DNA of 64,000 nucleotides from Gammaproteobacteria bacterium (lineage in GTDB: Bacteria > Pseudomonadota > Gammaproteobacteria > DSM-16500): assembly GCA_014132615.1 (NCBI GenBank), contig BMAH01000012.1:1-64000 (forward strand), written 5' to 3'. A model generated the notes under the pieces. That model was not told the DNA's origin and did no database searches. It worked only from the letters and a program-made list of their open reading frames with translations. The translations under genes were made by a program, and so were the position numbers. Shown in pieces: positions 27,312-36,693 of the stretch. How positions within the stretch are numbered: the first letter of the stretch is position 1; every line of letters begins with the position of its first letter.

Positions 27312-28385
27312 TTAAAATCGCCAGTTTGCTGTAAAGTAAGGACCGCCTACTGAAAAGTTACTTTGCGTATGTTTGATAGTAGAGGATGATAGTGAACCGG
27401 AATCAAGTGCTAATACATTTGTATTCGTTTCATAAGATGAAAGTGGATTAACATATACTGCACCCATGTAACCAAGTTCAAAAGTTAATGAAGAAGTGGG
27501 TGAAACATCGTAATTATAATTCACACCAATTTTTGCATCTAGACTAGGCACTATTTGCGTCACATTTGAACTGCCTACTTCTTCATTATTCACACTAATG
27601 CCCACAGCCAAAAGGTCTGTAGAAGACCCTTTAAATTTATACTCAGCTGGCTGCATATTCCCTGCTAAAACGGAGCCTGCTAATTGACAAATAAGCGAAA
27701 AATGATTGTACATATTAAAGGAATTATTAAAGCCTAGTCGAGGACCTATACCAGTGTAAGAAGAGGTATTATCAAATGATAAAATAGGCAAAGGTAAACC
27801 TTGAAAGGTTGAACGTAATTTTTCTTTTATACGCACACCACTTACACCAGAAAAAAATCGGGTACGCATGTTGGAACCAAAATCAATAAATTTTCCTACA
27901 TCAAGATTAACAACGTCGTAATTAAAAGAAAGTTTAGCATTCGCAATTTTTAAAGCAGCGATACCTGTTACTTCTCCACCTTCTGGTGCAGTCCCTGTTT
28001 GGGAAAAAGGAGAAATCCATTGCCGAGTAGGTCGAGTAGAAGGATCGACAGCGACATTAGAGGCATCATGTGTATTTAAATGCGACCAATTTAGCTGCAC
28101 ATCCGTTCCTGAATTAGGAAAAATATAACGTGTGCCAAGATTAAAGCCAAATTGGTAGCCTGGTTTTATCGTTTGAACATGCCAAGTTGGTGTGGTGATA
28201 GGTAAGAAATCGGTAACAACTGCCCATCCCAAATTATCCGCACCGGGTTTTAAATAGAGAATGCTAGCTGTAAATTCATAACCAGATGGCAAGTTGGGAA
28301 TAGTAACATCTATGGCTTGAGCAGTTGTGATACACAGTGTACTGCATAGAAAAAAAATAGTTTTATTTAAATGACGATGAAACAT
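27312..28385 (-). CDS. Lpg1974-family pore-forming outer-membrane protein
   Basis: A 357-aa barrel protein of the Legionella major-outer-membrane-protein type: signal peptide to residue 24 (TAQA), then the family opening GYEFTASILYLKPGADNLGWAVV, repeated amphipathic strands, WSHLNTHD, a central FNYDVVNLDVGKFIDFGSNMRTRFFSGVSGVRI segment, and a C-terminal GGPYFTANWRF ending in Phe, the barrel-assembly signal. In Legionella, members form porins and bind complement. The AT-rich 280 bp upstream is shared with the divergent orphan gene. Confidence 0.85.
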   Translation of the reverse strand: MFHRHLNKTIFFLCSTLCITTAQAIDVTIPNLPSGYEFTASILYLKPGADNLGWAVVTDFLPITTPTWHVQTIKPGYQFGFNLGTRYIFPNSGTDVQLNWSHLNTHDASNVAVDPSTRPTRQWISPFSQTGTAPEGGEVTGIAALKIANAKLSFNYDVVNLDVGKFIDFGSNMRTRFFSGVSGVRIKEKLRSTFQGLPLPILSFDNTSSYTGIGPRLGFNNSFNMYNHFSLICQLAGSVLAGNMQPAEYKFKGSSTDLLAVGISVNNEEVGSSNVTQIVPSLDAKIGVNYNYDVSPTSSLTFELGYMGAVYVNPLSSYETNTNVLALDSGSLSSSTIKHTQSNFSVGGPYFTANWRF

Positions 28386-28581
28386 ATTATCTCCTTATAT
28401 TTTATCCTTTAAGTTGTTACTTGAATAAGCGGGCTAAATATTGTCAGTAAACAGTGGATGTTGCAATTTTAAATAGGAATTATTATGTGCAATTAAATTT
28501 CGTCATTATCATTTAACACTTAGCTTTAATTCAGAATTAAATATTGAGCGTGCTTTTTAGATCAAATAATGATCAGTTTAT

Positions 28582-28657
28582 CTCTTATAGCTAAGTATTT
28601 CTCTAATCCTAATTAAAATATGCTACCATTGCTCGCCTTAATAATTAGCTATAAGAG
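28582..28657. promoter_or_regulatory. Distant 13-bp inverted repeat ahead of the 948-aa gene
   Basis: CTCTTATAGCTAA (28582-28594) and TTAGCTATAAGAG (28645-28657) are perfect reverse complements, 50 bp apart. The right arm contains the AAGAG ribosome site of ATG 28666. The rest of the 280-bp gap (28386-28665) is AT-rich with no other visible gene. Confidence 0.5.
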
Positions 28658-28665
28658 TTAGTGAA

Positions 28666-31512
28666 ATGGTACTGAGTAGATTATGTGATGATATTTTTAA
28701 GCCAGAAAATAGGCTTCTTTCTGAAGCATTGATATTAAACATCACTTCGGATGACTGTAAAACACTTGCTGAGACGTTAAAAAAACTAAAAGAGAGATCC
28801 ACGTGTTTAAAGAAAGAAAAAATTTTGGCTTTAATTTTAGCTAAACGATTTGAGTTCCTTCAGCATCCCAAATTAATTAAAAACATAATCTTACCCGCTT
28901 CGGGTTCTAAAACAATTACAAATTTTATTGATAAAGTTTTAAAAGATAAATTTGAACAAGCATTAAAATTAAATGCTGTCATAGCAGCAAAAATAGATTC
29001 TAATAATGCGCCAGTGCGAAACTCCACTGCTTATCCTCTTATTTACAATGATCTTGATCAATTTGTTAAGGCTATTAAATCTACCCGCGACAACCCATTT
29101 CAACAAATCAATGATGATTGGAAACAGTGTTATTTAGATAAACCTGGAGGTTTGAAAAAGAAAACGGGGCAGGATAATTTTTTAGCATTATGGTCATGTC
29201 TAATTTTTGATTTAGAAGTTGGTGTAGCCAATTTAGATGACATCAGTTGGTATGCAACCCTTGTATTAAATCTCTATATGCATAATGCCTCATATCGTCC
29301 GCCAGTAAAAGGATACGGTAAAGCACAGCAAAGAGAAATGGATTGCCCTAATTTGTACTTTCGATCTCAAAATAAACATTCCGTAAGTCGTCTCTTTAAA
29401 GCGCTTACTACCGATAATAAAGCAGAGCAATGTTTATTACCTAGAAACGAAGATACATTTCAGCTGCTAAGACAAAATACCACTGATTTTACTCTTAATT
29501 TGGCTAAATATGATGTGTATGGTTATGTGATGCCTAATCAACAAGTGAATGCTGCGTATTTTTCGCTGCCACTTGCTTATAGCGGATTAAGAAGTAATAT
29601 TTATGTAGTAACTGCCATAGCAATTGACTTTTTCTTAAGTAGTCAGACTCCCCTTTTATTGGTAGAAAAAATAAACAAGGAGTTATTTATTCCTGCCAAT
29701 CAAAAATATTTGAAGTTTTCTCCTTGGGTTTTGCAAGAAAGAATTGTCAATGCACAAGAAGTGGTTAGGCTAATGCCGACTCTGAAAAATGAGCCTTATT
29801 ATCCTAACTTATACGCTGATTTAACTAATCACCGTCATGATACTGCAAGGCAGTTAATCCAACTCAGTGATGCAGCAAAATTTAAACGCATTCATGTAGC
29901 ATGGGATAGCGAAACTACTTGTTTAGAGATAACGTTTTACAATGGTAAGGCAGAGGACAGTGAAAATTATTCAGAAGGAGTAACCAATGTCATTATTAAT
30001 TTCTTTGTTGCATTATTAAATCATTATTTAAAACTAGCTGGCTTCTTTATTCACGTCGATCGCAGGCAAAGTTTTGGTTTTAATAGGATAACTATCACAA
30101 ATACGACTAATATGTGTATGCGCGTTTCTTTAGGGTATGAGCCTGTTAGTTTTAATCCTATTTTTTTGAAAGCATTAAGTAGTTTGGATGTCATACTCGA
30201 TCAAAATAATTTCTTGGATAAAACGACTGAAACCCTAAAAGAAGGTTTTAAAGTGGTAGAAAAGCCACGTAAAGGGGAAATCACTGATAAAACAGGTATT
30301 CAATTTCTTAAATTTATGCGCGCTAAAGGAAAAAGCTTGGCATCAATCAATGTTGCTCAAAATGCATTGGAACAAGCACCAAAGGAAGTCGGTTATGAGC
30401 AGCAAGCTTTTTGTCAATACATTAATTTTATAGCAAGTAAAGATCCTAAATTACCAGAACTGCTTCCCTCTCTAACTGTTATCGATATAAATGAAACTCA
30501 TTCTTCTGATAGAAATATTTTAGTAATGGGTTTATTGAGAAATTTATTAAAAATCACGAGTAAAACCATAAATGAATCTATATTGATAAATCCCCAATTT
30601 TTTATTCATTCCTATTGGGCATCCCTATTTAAATTAATCAAATTTTTTAAAAAGGGGTTGGCTTTAATGGAAAGCCATACAGATTATCCAGAATCGCATA
30701 TTTATAATAAAGTTTTATCATTAGTAGATGATATTTGTGAGCATTTAATTCTTTTGCGCGCATTAATTTATATTATGCAACCTAAAGCTGAACATAATGA
30801 AGTTTTAACAAAGCTTAAAAAAAGAGAAATTGCTTATGCAAGTAAGATGTTACAACTTGCGCCGCACCATCAGATTGATCTATTTTTCACTGACAATGGC
30901 CAGCAAGCCCTAACAACATGTTTAGCTGTAATATGCCAACAAATTAATGGTGTTTATAACACAGCTTCTTTAAATGAGAAGATTCATGCTTCTAAAAAAT
31001 GCTATTTTGAATTTGGTTATTATTTAAATCAAAATTTGAAATTAAAGTATGCACCATCAGCTGCTCAGGCAGAAATAATATATCTTGATATACGCGATTT
31101 AAAAGATAATATTTCGCTAGCCGCTATCCCGAAAGCTAAAGCAGTCATTATTGATAACACCCACCAGCCTCTTTTAACTACTCAAGGATTAAGTCAATAC
31201 ATCCATGATCTATTAAATAAAGGAATATGGGTGGTTATTGCGAGCAGCTTGCTTAAGCACGAACAAGTAGGTTTAGATAAATTTCAAGCTGGGAAATTAA
31301 TAATACTTTCTCCTCCTGGCAAGCAATTGGATAATAATTTACGTAATTCTTTAGATGCTATTACCAAAAATGCTATGCATCCTATAGTGAGTATTTACTT
31401 CCAAACAATGAATAAAATTTGCAGAGATAAATATGCATTATTTCCTAAGGTATCAAAGGCTGGTCAACTGGTTGAGGCTACGAATAATGTAAGAGTATTT
31501 CAAGCTAAATAA
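28666..31512 (+). CDS. Large orphan protein, C-terminus resembling a divergent PLP-fold domain
   Basis: A 948-aa protein I do not recognise. It has no signal peptide and no convincing membrane helix; the N-terminal 100 residues are helical and Lys/Leu-rich. Residues about 735-900 recall fold-type I PLP enzymes: FFTDNGQQALTTCL (anchor loop), AVIIDNTHQPLLTTQ with Asp830, and ASSLLKHEQVGLDKFQAGKLII with Lys864, an Asp-to-Lys distance of 34. Whether it binds PLP is only a hypothesis. It is monocistronic, preceded by an inverted repeat that covers its ribosome site and closed by a hairpin. It could be a secreted effector or a host-interaction enzyme. Confidence 0.6.
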   Translation: MVLSRLCDDIFKPENRLLSEALILNITSDDCKTLAETLKKLKERSTCLKKEKILALILAKRFEFLQHPKLIKNIILPASGSKTITNFIDKVLKDKFEQALKLNAVIAAKIDSNNAPVRNSTAYPLIYNDLDQFVKAIKSTRDNPFQQINDDWKQCYLDKPGGLKKKTGQDNFLALWSCLIFDLEVGVANLDDISWYATLVLNLYMHNASYRPPVKGYGKAQQREMDCPNLYFRSQNKHSVSRLFKALTTDNKAEQCLLPRNEDTFQLLRQNTTDFTLNLAKYDVYGYVMPNQQVNAAYFSLPLAYSGLRSNIYVVTAIAIDFFLSSQTPLLLVEKINKELFIPANQKYLKFSPWVLQERIVNAQEVVRLMPTLKNEPYYPNLYADLTNHRHDTARQLIQLSDAAKFKRIHVAWDSETTCLEITFYNGKAEDSENYSEGVTNVIINFFVALLNHYLKLAGFFIHVDRRQSFGFNRITITNTTNMCMRVSLGYEPVSFNPIFLKALSSLDVILDQNNFLDKTTETLKEGFKVVEKPRKGEITDKTGIQFLKFMRAKGKSLASINVAQNALEQAPKEVGYEQQAFCQYINFIASKDPKLPELLPSLTVIDINETHSSDRNILVMGLLRNLLKITSKTINESILINPQFFIHSYWASLFKLIKFFKKGLALMESHTDYPESHIYNKVLSLVDDICEHLILLRALIYIMQPKAEHNEVLTKLKKREIAYASKMLQLAPHHQIDLFFTDNGQQALTTCLAVICQQINGVYNTASLNEKIHASKKCYFEFGYYLNQNLKLKYAPSAAQAEIIYLDIRDLKDNISLAAIPKAKAVIIDNTHQPLLTTQGLSQYIHDLLNKGIWVVIASSLLKHEQVGLDKFQAGKLIILSPPGKQLDNNLRNSLDAITKNAMHPIVSIYFQTMNKICRDKYALFPKVSKAGQLVEATNNVRVFQAK

Positions 31513-31541
31513 AAGCTTAATTCATTATTAATTTTATCTGT

Positions 31542-31570
31542 AGCGCAGTTAGAAATAAATTAACTGCGCT
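31542..31570. terminator. Hairpin between convergent genes
   Basis: AGCGCAGTTA-GAAATAAAT-TAACTGCGCT, a perfect 10-bp stem with a 9-nt loop, between the 948-aa gene and the convergent barrel gene. Confidence 0.65.
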
Positions 31571-31582
31571 TTGCAACTTGTT

Positions 31583-32413
31583 CTACTCATTAAACCGATA
31601 ATTCAACCCAATAGTGATCAAACTCGCGTGAAATTTTCCAGTCGTTGAAAAAGAATTGGTAAGTGATTGGGCTGGTATGCCAAACCCTTCATTCGTATTC
31701 GATATATTGCTCATTGTTTTGACTGACGGGACGTAAAAATATAAATATTCCATATTTACTGAGGTATTTCCAACTGCGGCTAGTTCAACGCCAACACCTG
31801 CAGTCCAACCGATTTCATTTTCATAAGTATAATTTCCCCCTGCACCTGCTAGAGATGAATTATCGCTGAAATTATTTTTAACTTTAAGCTGAGTGATTGC
31901 CATGCCGCCAGTGATATATAAAAAGCTAGGCCAATCGGGTATAGCCCGGTAGCCTAAACGTCCGCGAAGCGTGAATAACCAATTGGTGTTCATGGAGGTA
32001 TAGAGAGAATAGACGTCAGAATTGTCTGGATAAGTTACGTTAGTTATGCGGGTTGAGGAATTTAGCGGTAGTGCACTGTAATCGATAACAACGCCGTATA
32101 GCATTTGTTGCCAAATCCAATCGTGACCAGCTTGAATGCCAGCAATCAATGTAGTTGGATTGTGCATTGTATTGCCTGAATTATTTACTGCATTAATATC
32201 TGCTGTGGTAGAAAAATAAGAGGTTGGTGAGATAGAGCCTACGTTGGTAACTGTATGATTATTTCCAAAGCCACCTCCTAAGTAAGCGCCTATATAAGGG
32301 CTTTGCCAGGTAAATGTTGCAGCTTGGATTGAAGTGGGCATTAGGGAAGTGAGTAATAAAATAGTGCCTAGGCTGCGTAAGATAAAAATTACTTTCTGAT
32401 AATTAACTGACAT
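31583..32413 (-). CDS. Outer-membrane beta-barrel protein (Omp25/31-like)
   Basis: A 276-aa predicted eight-strand barrel. The signal peptide ends SIQA; the mature protein opens FTWQSPYIGAYLGGGFG, the W..(f)Y.G...G start of Omp25/31-type barrels, and contains LRGRLGYRAI..PSFLYITGGMAI, IGWTAGVGVELA and a C-terminal LITIGLNYRFNE. Internal ATG 32413 is chosen because it leads straight into the signal peptide. It is divergent from the secreted-paralog cluster; the starts are about 75 bp apart. Confidence 0.8.
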   Translation of the reverse strand: MSVNYQKVIFILRSLGTILLLTSLMPTSIQAATFTWQSPYIGAYLGGGFGNNHTVTNVGSISPTSYFSTTADINAVNNSGNTMHNPTTLIAGIQAGHDWIWQQMLYGVVIDYSALPLNSSTRITNVTYPDNSDVYSLYTSMNTNWLFTLRGRLGYRAIPDWPSFLYITGGMAITQLKVKNNFSDNSSLAGAGGNYTYENEIGWTAGVGVELAAVGNTSVNMEYLYFYVPSVKTMSNISNTNEGFGIPAQSLTNSFSTTGKFHASLITIGLNYRFNE

Positions 32414-32486
32414 AATGTCTTCCAGTTCTTCCATTTTATTTACAATAATGTATCATCATACATTCAAAGATAACAGGGATGCTATC

Positions 32487-33125
32487 GTGAAGATGTTACC
32501 TTTTTATTTACTCTCTCTTTTCATACCATTCTTAGTTACACCTGCATTTGCTAAAAATGAATTGTTAGACTTTATGACGCCACGAGATTTATTGCACGCT
32601 GAGGCTAATTCAAATATTAGTTTAATAAATAACCGCGGTGGAGCAGTGACTGTTTACGGTCTTTACGTAAGGCAATTTTCTTATGTTACACCTGGGGACA
32701 CCTGTGCTAATGCGACTATCATGTATGACACGACGCAAAATACTACGTCAGGCGCATTTGTCATGCCTACTGTGATCAATGCAGGTAAGAGTGCAATTGT
32801 CGGCAGTAATTATTTATATAATATGATTTATGAAGCAAATTATTTCTTAAGTATTTTGTCTTCAGCAAATTGTGCACTCCCAGGCTGTACATGGGGAACG
32901 GATATGACAATGTATAATTGGTGTATTTATTTAGGCGCTCTAGCTCCTGTTTCGACATCTGCAGGGTATACCGCGAATGTGCCTCCCTCAGCTTCTGCAG
33001 CTTCAAGTGGTGGAAGTTATGATTATAATTTGATAAATAATTTTGTTTATCTTGGTCCTATTTCTTGTAACGATAAGACGCTTACGTGCACGGTTGCAAA
33101 TAAACAAACTCAATCAATTTCTTAA
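32487..33125 (+). CDS. Secreted Cys-containing protein, paralog 1
   Basis: About 212 aa, with a signal peptide (LPFYLLSLFIPFLVTPAFA). The mature part contains FMTPRDLLHAEANSNISLINN, NYLYNMIYEANYF, LPGCTWGTD...WCIYLG and, at the C-terminus, LGPISCNDKTLTCTV. All these blocks recur in the next gene, so the two form a tandem family with conserved Cys positions. I do not recognise the family. The start is GTG 32487 by AGGGA spacing; ATG 32493 is the alternative. Surface or secreted placement is inferred. Confidence 0.65.
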   Translation: MKMLPFYLLSLFIPFLVTPAFAKNELLDFMTPRDLLHAEANSNISLINNRGGAVTVYGLYVRQFSYVTPGDTCANATIMYDTTQNTTSGAFVMPTVINAGKSAIVGSNYLYNMIYEANYFLSILSSANCALPGCTWGTDMTMYNWCIYLGALAPVSTSAGYTANVPPSASAASSGGSYDYNLINNFVYLGPISCNDKTLTCTVANKQTQSIS

Positions 33126-33140
33126 AGCAAGGCAAAGCTA

Positions 33141-33830
33141 ATGATGAAGATTAAAAGCTATTTACTCTATCTACTTGGCGTCTCATTTTGTGTGTGTGCT
33201 TATGCAAAAGAGAAAGATCCCAATGCTTATGCTTTAATGACCGCTAAAGATATGGCAGAAAGCGCATTATCAAACATCACGATTACCAATCGTACCGCGC
33301 AATCTATTTCTGCTTCAGGATTGTTTATTGCTAGTTATGATATCAATGATTGTTCTTCTTGTTTTGGCAATGTTGTATCAGGTGATAATATGGGTGGTGC
33401 TGTTGCATCTCCTGTTACGTTTAAAGTTAATCAACCTGTCGCAATTGGGCAAAATTATTTATATAACATGCTCTATAACGGCATTTATTTTATTCGTAAT
33501 ACGGTAGGTTCTTCTCCTTGTAATTTACCCGGATGTTCTTGGCCAGGCGATGATCCAAATGTAAGAGGATGGTGTATTAGTATCAATGTTGTTTCAAGTA
33601 ATTCTGATTATACTTATTCAAATTATACGAATGGGGTTAACCCTCCGGCAAACGTACCATCTTACGGCGCTGCCGGTAATTCGATTCCATTTAATTATAA
33701 ATTTGATTTAATCGACCCCAGCACGCTTGGTAGTGGAAAAGCTTGTCTGGGGCCAATTACTTGCAATGATAAATCATTGACTTGTAAAGTAAGTACTGCT
33801 CAGAATGAATCGTTTCAAGCTTATAATTAA
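33141..33830 (+). CDS. Secreted Cys-containing protein, paralog 2
   Basis: A 229-aa secreted protein (signal peptide to CVCAYA), paralogous to the gene 15 bp upstream: LMTAKDMAESALSNITITNR, NYLYNMLYNGIYF, LPGCSWPGD...WCISIN and LGPITCNDKSLTCKV match block for block. It has an additional Cys pair near residue 75 (CSSC). The conserved CxLPGC, WC and CNDKxLTC cysteines suggest disulfides in the periplasm or outside. No known domain is visible. Confidence 0.65.
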   Translation: MMKIKSYLLYLLGVSFCVCAYAKEKDPNAYALMTAKDMAESALSNITITNRTAQSISASGLFIASYDINDCSSCFGNVVSGDNMGGAVASPVTFKVNQPVAIGQNYLYNMLYNGIYFIRNTVGSSPCNLPGCSWPGDDPNVRGWCISINVVSSNSDYTYSNYTNGVNPPANVPSYGAAGNSIPFNYKFDLIDPSTLGSGKACLGPITCNDKSLTCKVSTAQNESFQAYN

Positions 33831-33845
33831 AGCTAATAGTGATAA

Positions 33846-34113
33846 ATGATAAGACTTTTGATTTTTATTTTGGCGCTAATTACATCATCTTATGCTATTG
33901 CACAAGATGAAAAAGAATATGCTAAAGCTTCATTAAATGGACTCAAGTCTAATCTTTTTGCTAAATATATTTCTATCCCATTTGAAGCGTATTTCAACTT
34001 AGATTACGGAAAAAATAAATACGCAATCGATTTTATACACTAAACCCGTTTTACCTTTTCATCTGACCGATAATTTTGATTTAATTATTCGTACCATTTT
34101 GAGTGGCTATTAG
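33846..34113 (+). pseudogene. Frameshifted, truncated outer-membrane transporter (neuromedin U-like annotation family)
   Basis: The frame from ATG 33846 encodes a signal peptide (ALITSSYAIA) and then LKSNLFAKYISIPFEAYFNLDYG before running out of frame at TAA 34041. Removing one A from the run at 34010-34015 continues as INTQSILYTKPVLPFHLTD and NFDLIIRTILSGY to TAG 34111. The joined text matches a widespread outer-membrane family (..NPvAnlISlPfQnN.nf..G....TQ.vLniqPViPf.l...WNLItRTIlPv). The remaining 150 or so residues are missing, so the gene is dead even without the frameshift. It sits 15 bp after paralog 2. Confidence 0.6.
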
Positions 34114-34182
34114 TACAGATATTTTATTGAACAAGCCTCATTTACACATTATCATGCTAAAAAATGGAATTACGGATTTCTC

Positions 34183-36693
34183 ATGGATAAGCTCAAGTAC
34201 TGGATTTTTCTTTTTGCTTTCACTTCACATTCTTTGTATGCATTAACCACTCTCGTTGTAACAAAAAACACAGATAATGAACCGGGTGGTATGGGAGAGG
34301 TTGGGGATCTCAGACACGCACTAAATTTAATGAATACCAATTTGAACTCAGGGGTTGATGATTATCAAATTATTTTTGATACCCCTATGACTATTCAGCT
34401 CAATGGAATTTTGCCTATCATTAATAATTCCACCAATCCTGTAAATATTACCATTGGAAATTCAGGCTCTATCCCAACTGTTACGATTGACGGAAACAGT
34501 GGTGCTTACAGTGGATTTTTCATTCCAATAGGAAATGTGACTATTCAAAACATGAATTTTCAAAACCTAACTGCAAAAGGCGGTGATGGAGGTAATGGAA
34601 ATTCAGGTGCAGGCGGTGGTTTAGGTGCGGGAGGCGCTTTTTACGTACCACAAACCTTTTTAAATGGCTCTAATCCTTCGGTGACTTTGAAAAATGTATC
34701 GATAAACAATTGTTCTGCTGTAGGTGGAAATGGGGGGAGCTATTCAGGCCTCTCTTTTACAGGTAATGAAGGAGGCGGTGGAGGCGGTGGTTTTAGCGGA
34801 AATGGAGGTTCCATTACAGACGTAGGGATCACGGGCGGTGGAGGCGGGGGTGGCTTTGGTGGTAATGGAGGTGATGTCACTCTTTCGCTTAGTTCTCCAT
34901 TCGGTGGAGGCGGAGGCGGCGGTGGAGGTATAGGATCTCGCGCTACGCTAGGGGTGCTTACAAATCTAGGAAATGGCGGATCGGATGCGGGCACTGGACT
35001 AGATGGTAATGGTTACGGCCTTGGCATTACTGCCGGCTCAGGAGGCGCAGGTAATAGTGGAGGGAATACTGCGGGCGGTGGTGGTGGCGGAAGCGATGGA
35101 GGTGGATCAGGATTATCTGGGGGCGGAGGGGGAGGAAGTAATGGAGCGAATGGATTGCAGCCACAAGGCTCTATACCACCACTCAAACGTATGGCCACAC
35201 CTTCTGGAGGTACGGGAGGAGATGGTGCTGGAGGAGGAGGCGGCGGTGTTGTCATAACGAGCGCGACGAATGGTATTGATGGACAACCCGGAGCGGGTGG
35301 TTATGGTGGAGGTGGTGGTGGAGGTGCGGGTACTGGCGCTTATGATGCAGCTTATACAGTACAGGGTGGACTGGGTGGTATTGGCGGCGGCGGAGGTGGA
35401 GGCGGGGTCAACCAATCTGGTACAACGTCTGCGGATGGTGGTAATTCTCAAGGTGGTGGTGGAGGTGGTGGTGGCGGGCCTTCTAATAGTTCCACTGCAT
35501 TAGGTGGAAGTGATACGGGAAGCCTTGGTGGAGGCGCTGGAGGATTTGGTGCCAATAATGTCGGAGTGGGCTTTGGGGGTGGAGGCGGTGGCGGTGGAAG
35601 TGGTCTTGGTGCTGCTATTTTTGTAGATAGCAATTTGAGTTTCACAATACAAGCGCTCTCTGGTGTTCCAACTATCTTCAATACATCTAGCAATACTACT
35701 CAATCGGGAGTGCATGGAACAGGTGGCCCAGGGGGGTCAGATGGACTGGATGGCTCAGCATTGGGAAATAGTATTTTCTTGCGCCAAGGTTCTTCACTCA
35801 CCTTCCTAGCACAAAATGCTAATGACCTTTTAACCCTTGGTAGTGAAGTTGGATTTACTGACGATACTGCTTTTGGTGCGGGAGGAACCAGTGTCTTTAT
35901 TAGTGGAGATGGAACGGTTATTTATAATGGAACAACAGATTATCAAGGGACAGTCACAGTCAACAATGCGAATTTCAAAGTAAATGGTCAGATTGATCAA
36001 GCATCTATTTCCATTTGTAGAAACTCTGGTTCTAGTTCGCAAAAAGGGACACTCAGTGGTGTTGGGACGTTAACTGGAAATGTGTTTGTTAATTCAGGAA
36101 CGATCTTTCCAGACGCTGGAGCAACGCTTACTCTGGGAAGTTTAACACTAAGTCCACCCAGTGCTGTTAATATTAAAATTAATTCCGGTGGTACATCTTC
36201 TGTTGTGGTAAATGGGCCTGCATCATTATCAGGTACTTTGCAAATCGATCTGGATTCAAGTGCTACCACAGGACAATATACGTTGCTTACTTCATCAGGC
36301 ATTACAGGTACATTTGATGCCATCACGTTTACGGGACAAACACCGAATTATACCATCTCCTATTTGCCAACTGGTGCTCCCACTTACGTGCAATTTAATT
36401 TTCAAGGCTATCCTTCTTCGGGTGTTGAAATACCCGCAACAGTTAATGGATCGCCTATCATCAATCCTGCGGTGGTTTGTTGTGGCAGGCCTATTCTCCT
36501 TGGGCCTTTACCCACACCGGGATCGGGCCCCACTGTTTACACCGTCACTCAACAAACTGGTAGTGTCACCTGTCAAATTAAACAGACAGAGACTCAAACC
36601 TATTTAAGAATGGAAGGTAAAAGCGGTTCTTGCACTATCGTTGGCACAAAAGATGGTGTCGTTTCTAATCCTTTAACGGTAACAGCATCATGA
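34183..36693 (+). CDS. Gly-rich autotransporter-passenger-like surface protein without a barrel
   Basis: An 836-aa secreted protein. The signal peptide (WIFLFAFTSHSLYA) is followed by a beta-helix-type N-terminus (about residues 20-130: GEVGDLRHALNLMN, VTIDGNSG, VTIQNMNFQNL). Residues about 128-480 are dominated by G4-G8 runs. Residues about 490-730 look like autotransporter-associated strand repeats (GTVTVNNANFKVNG, GTLSGVGTLTGNVFVNSG, SGTLQIDL). The C-terminal 90 residues contain VCCGRP and two more Cys, and no autotransporter barrel. The stop overlaps the next barrel gene (ATGA). An extracellular structural or adhesin role is inferred. GC content is raised by the glycine codons. Confidence 0.7.
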   Translation: MDKLKYWIFLFAFTSHSLYALTTLVVTKNTDNEPGGMGEVGDLRHALNLMNTNLNSGVDDYQIIFDTPMTIQLNGILPIINNSTNPVNITIGNSGSIPTVTIDGNSGAYSGFFIPIGNVTIQNMNFQNLTAKGGDGGNGNSGAGGGLGAGGAFYVPQTFLNGSNPSVTLKNVSINNCSAVGGNGGSYSGLSFTGNEGGGGGGGFSGNGGSITDVGITGGGGGGGFGGNGGDVTLSLSSPFGGGGGGGGGIGSRATLGVLTNLGNGGSDAGTGLDGNGYGLGITAGSGGAGNSGGNTAGGGGGGSDGGGSGLSGGGGGGSNGANGLQPQGSIPPLKRMATPSGGTGGDGAGGGGGGVVITSATNGIDGQPGAGGYGGGGGGGAGTGAYDAAYTVQGGLGGIGGGGGGGGVNQSGTTSADGGNSQGGGGGGGGGPSNSSTALGGSDTGSLGGGAGGFGANNVGVGFGGGGGGGGSGLGAAIFVDSNLSFTIQALSGVPTIFNTSSNTTQSGVHGTGGPGGSDGLDGSALGNSIFLRQGSSLTFLAQNANDLLTLGSEVGFTDDTAFGAGGTSVFISGDGTVIYNGTTDYQGTVTVNNANFKVNGQIDQASISICRNSGSSSQKGTLSGVGTLTGNVFVNSGTIFPDAGATLTLGSLTLSPPSAVNIKINSGGTSSVVVNGPASLSGTLQIDLDSSATTGQYTLLTSSGITGTFDAITFTGQTPNYTISYLPTGAPTYVQFNFQGYPSSGVEIPATVNGSPIINPAVVCCGRPILLGPLPTPGSGPTVYTVTQQTGSVTCQIKQTETQTYLRMEGKSGSCTIVGTKDGVVSNPLTVTAS

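Noticed and set aside
34560-35620. Possible CRISPR or tandem repeat array
   Set aside because: Repetition is just Gly codon runs of varying length with no fixed repeat or spacer unit.
34740-35715. Minus-strand Pro-rich frames over the Gly-rich gene
   Set aside because: They mirror the GGC/GGA codon runs of the plus-strand gene, which has a signal peptide and continuous domains; no ribosome sites support them.
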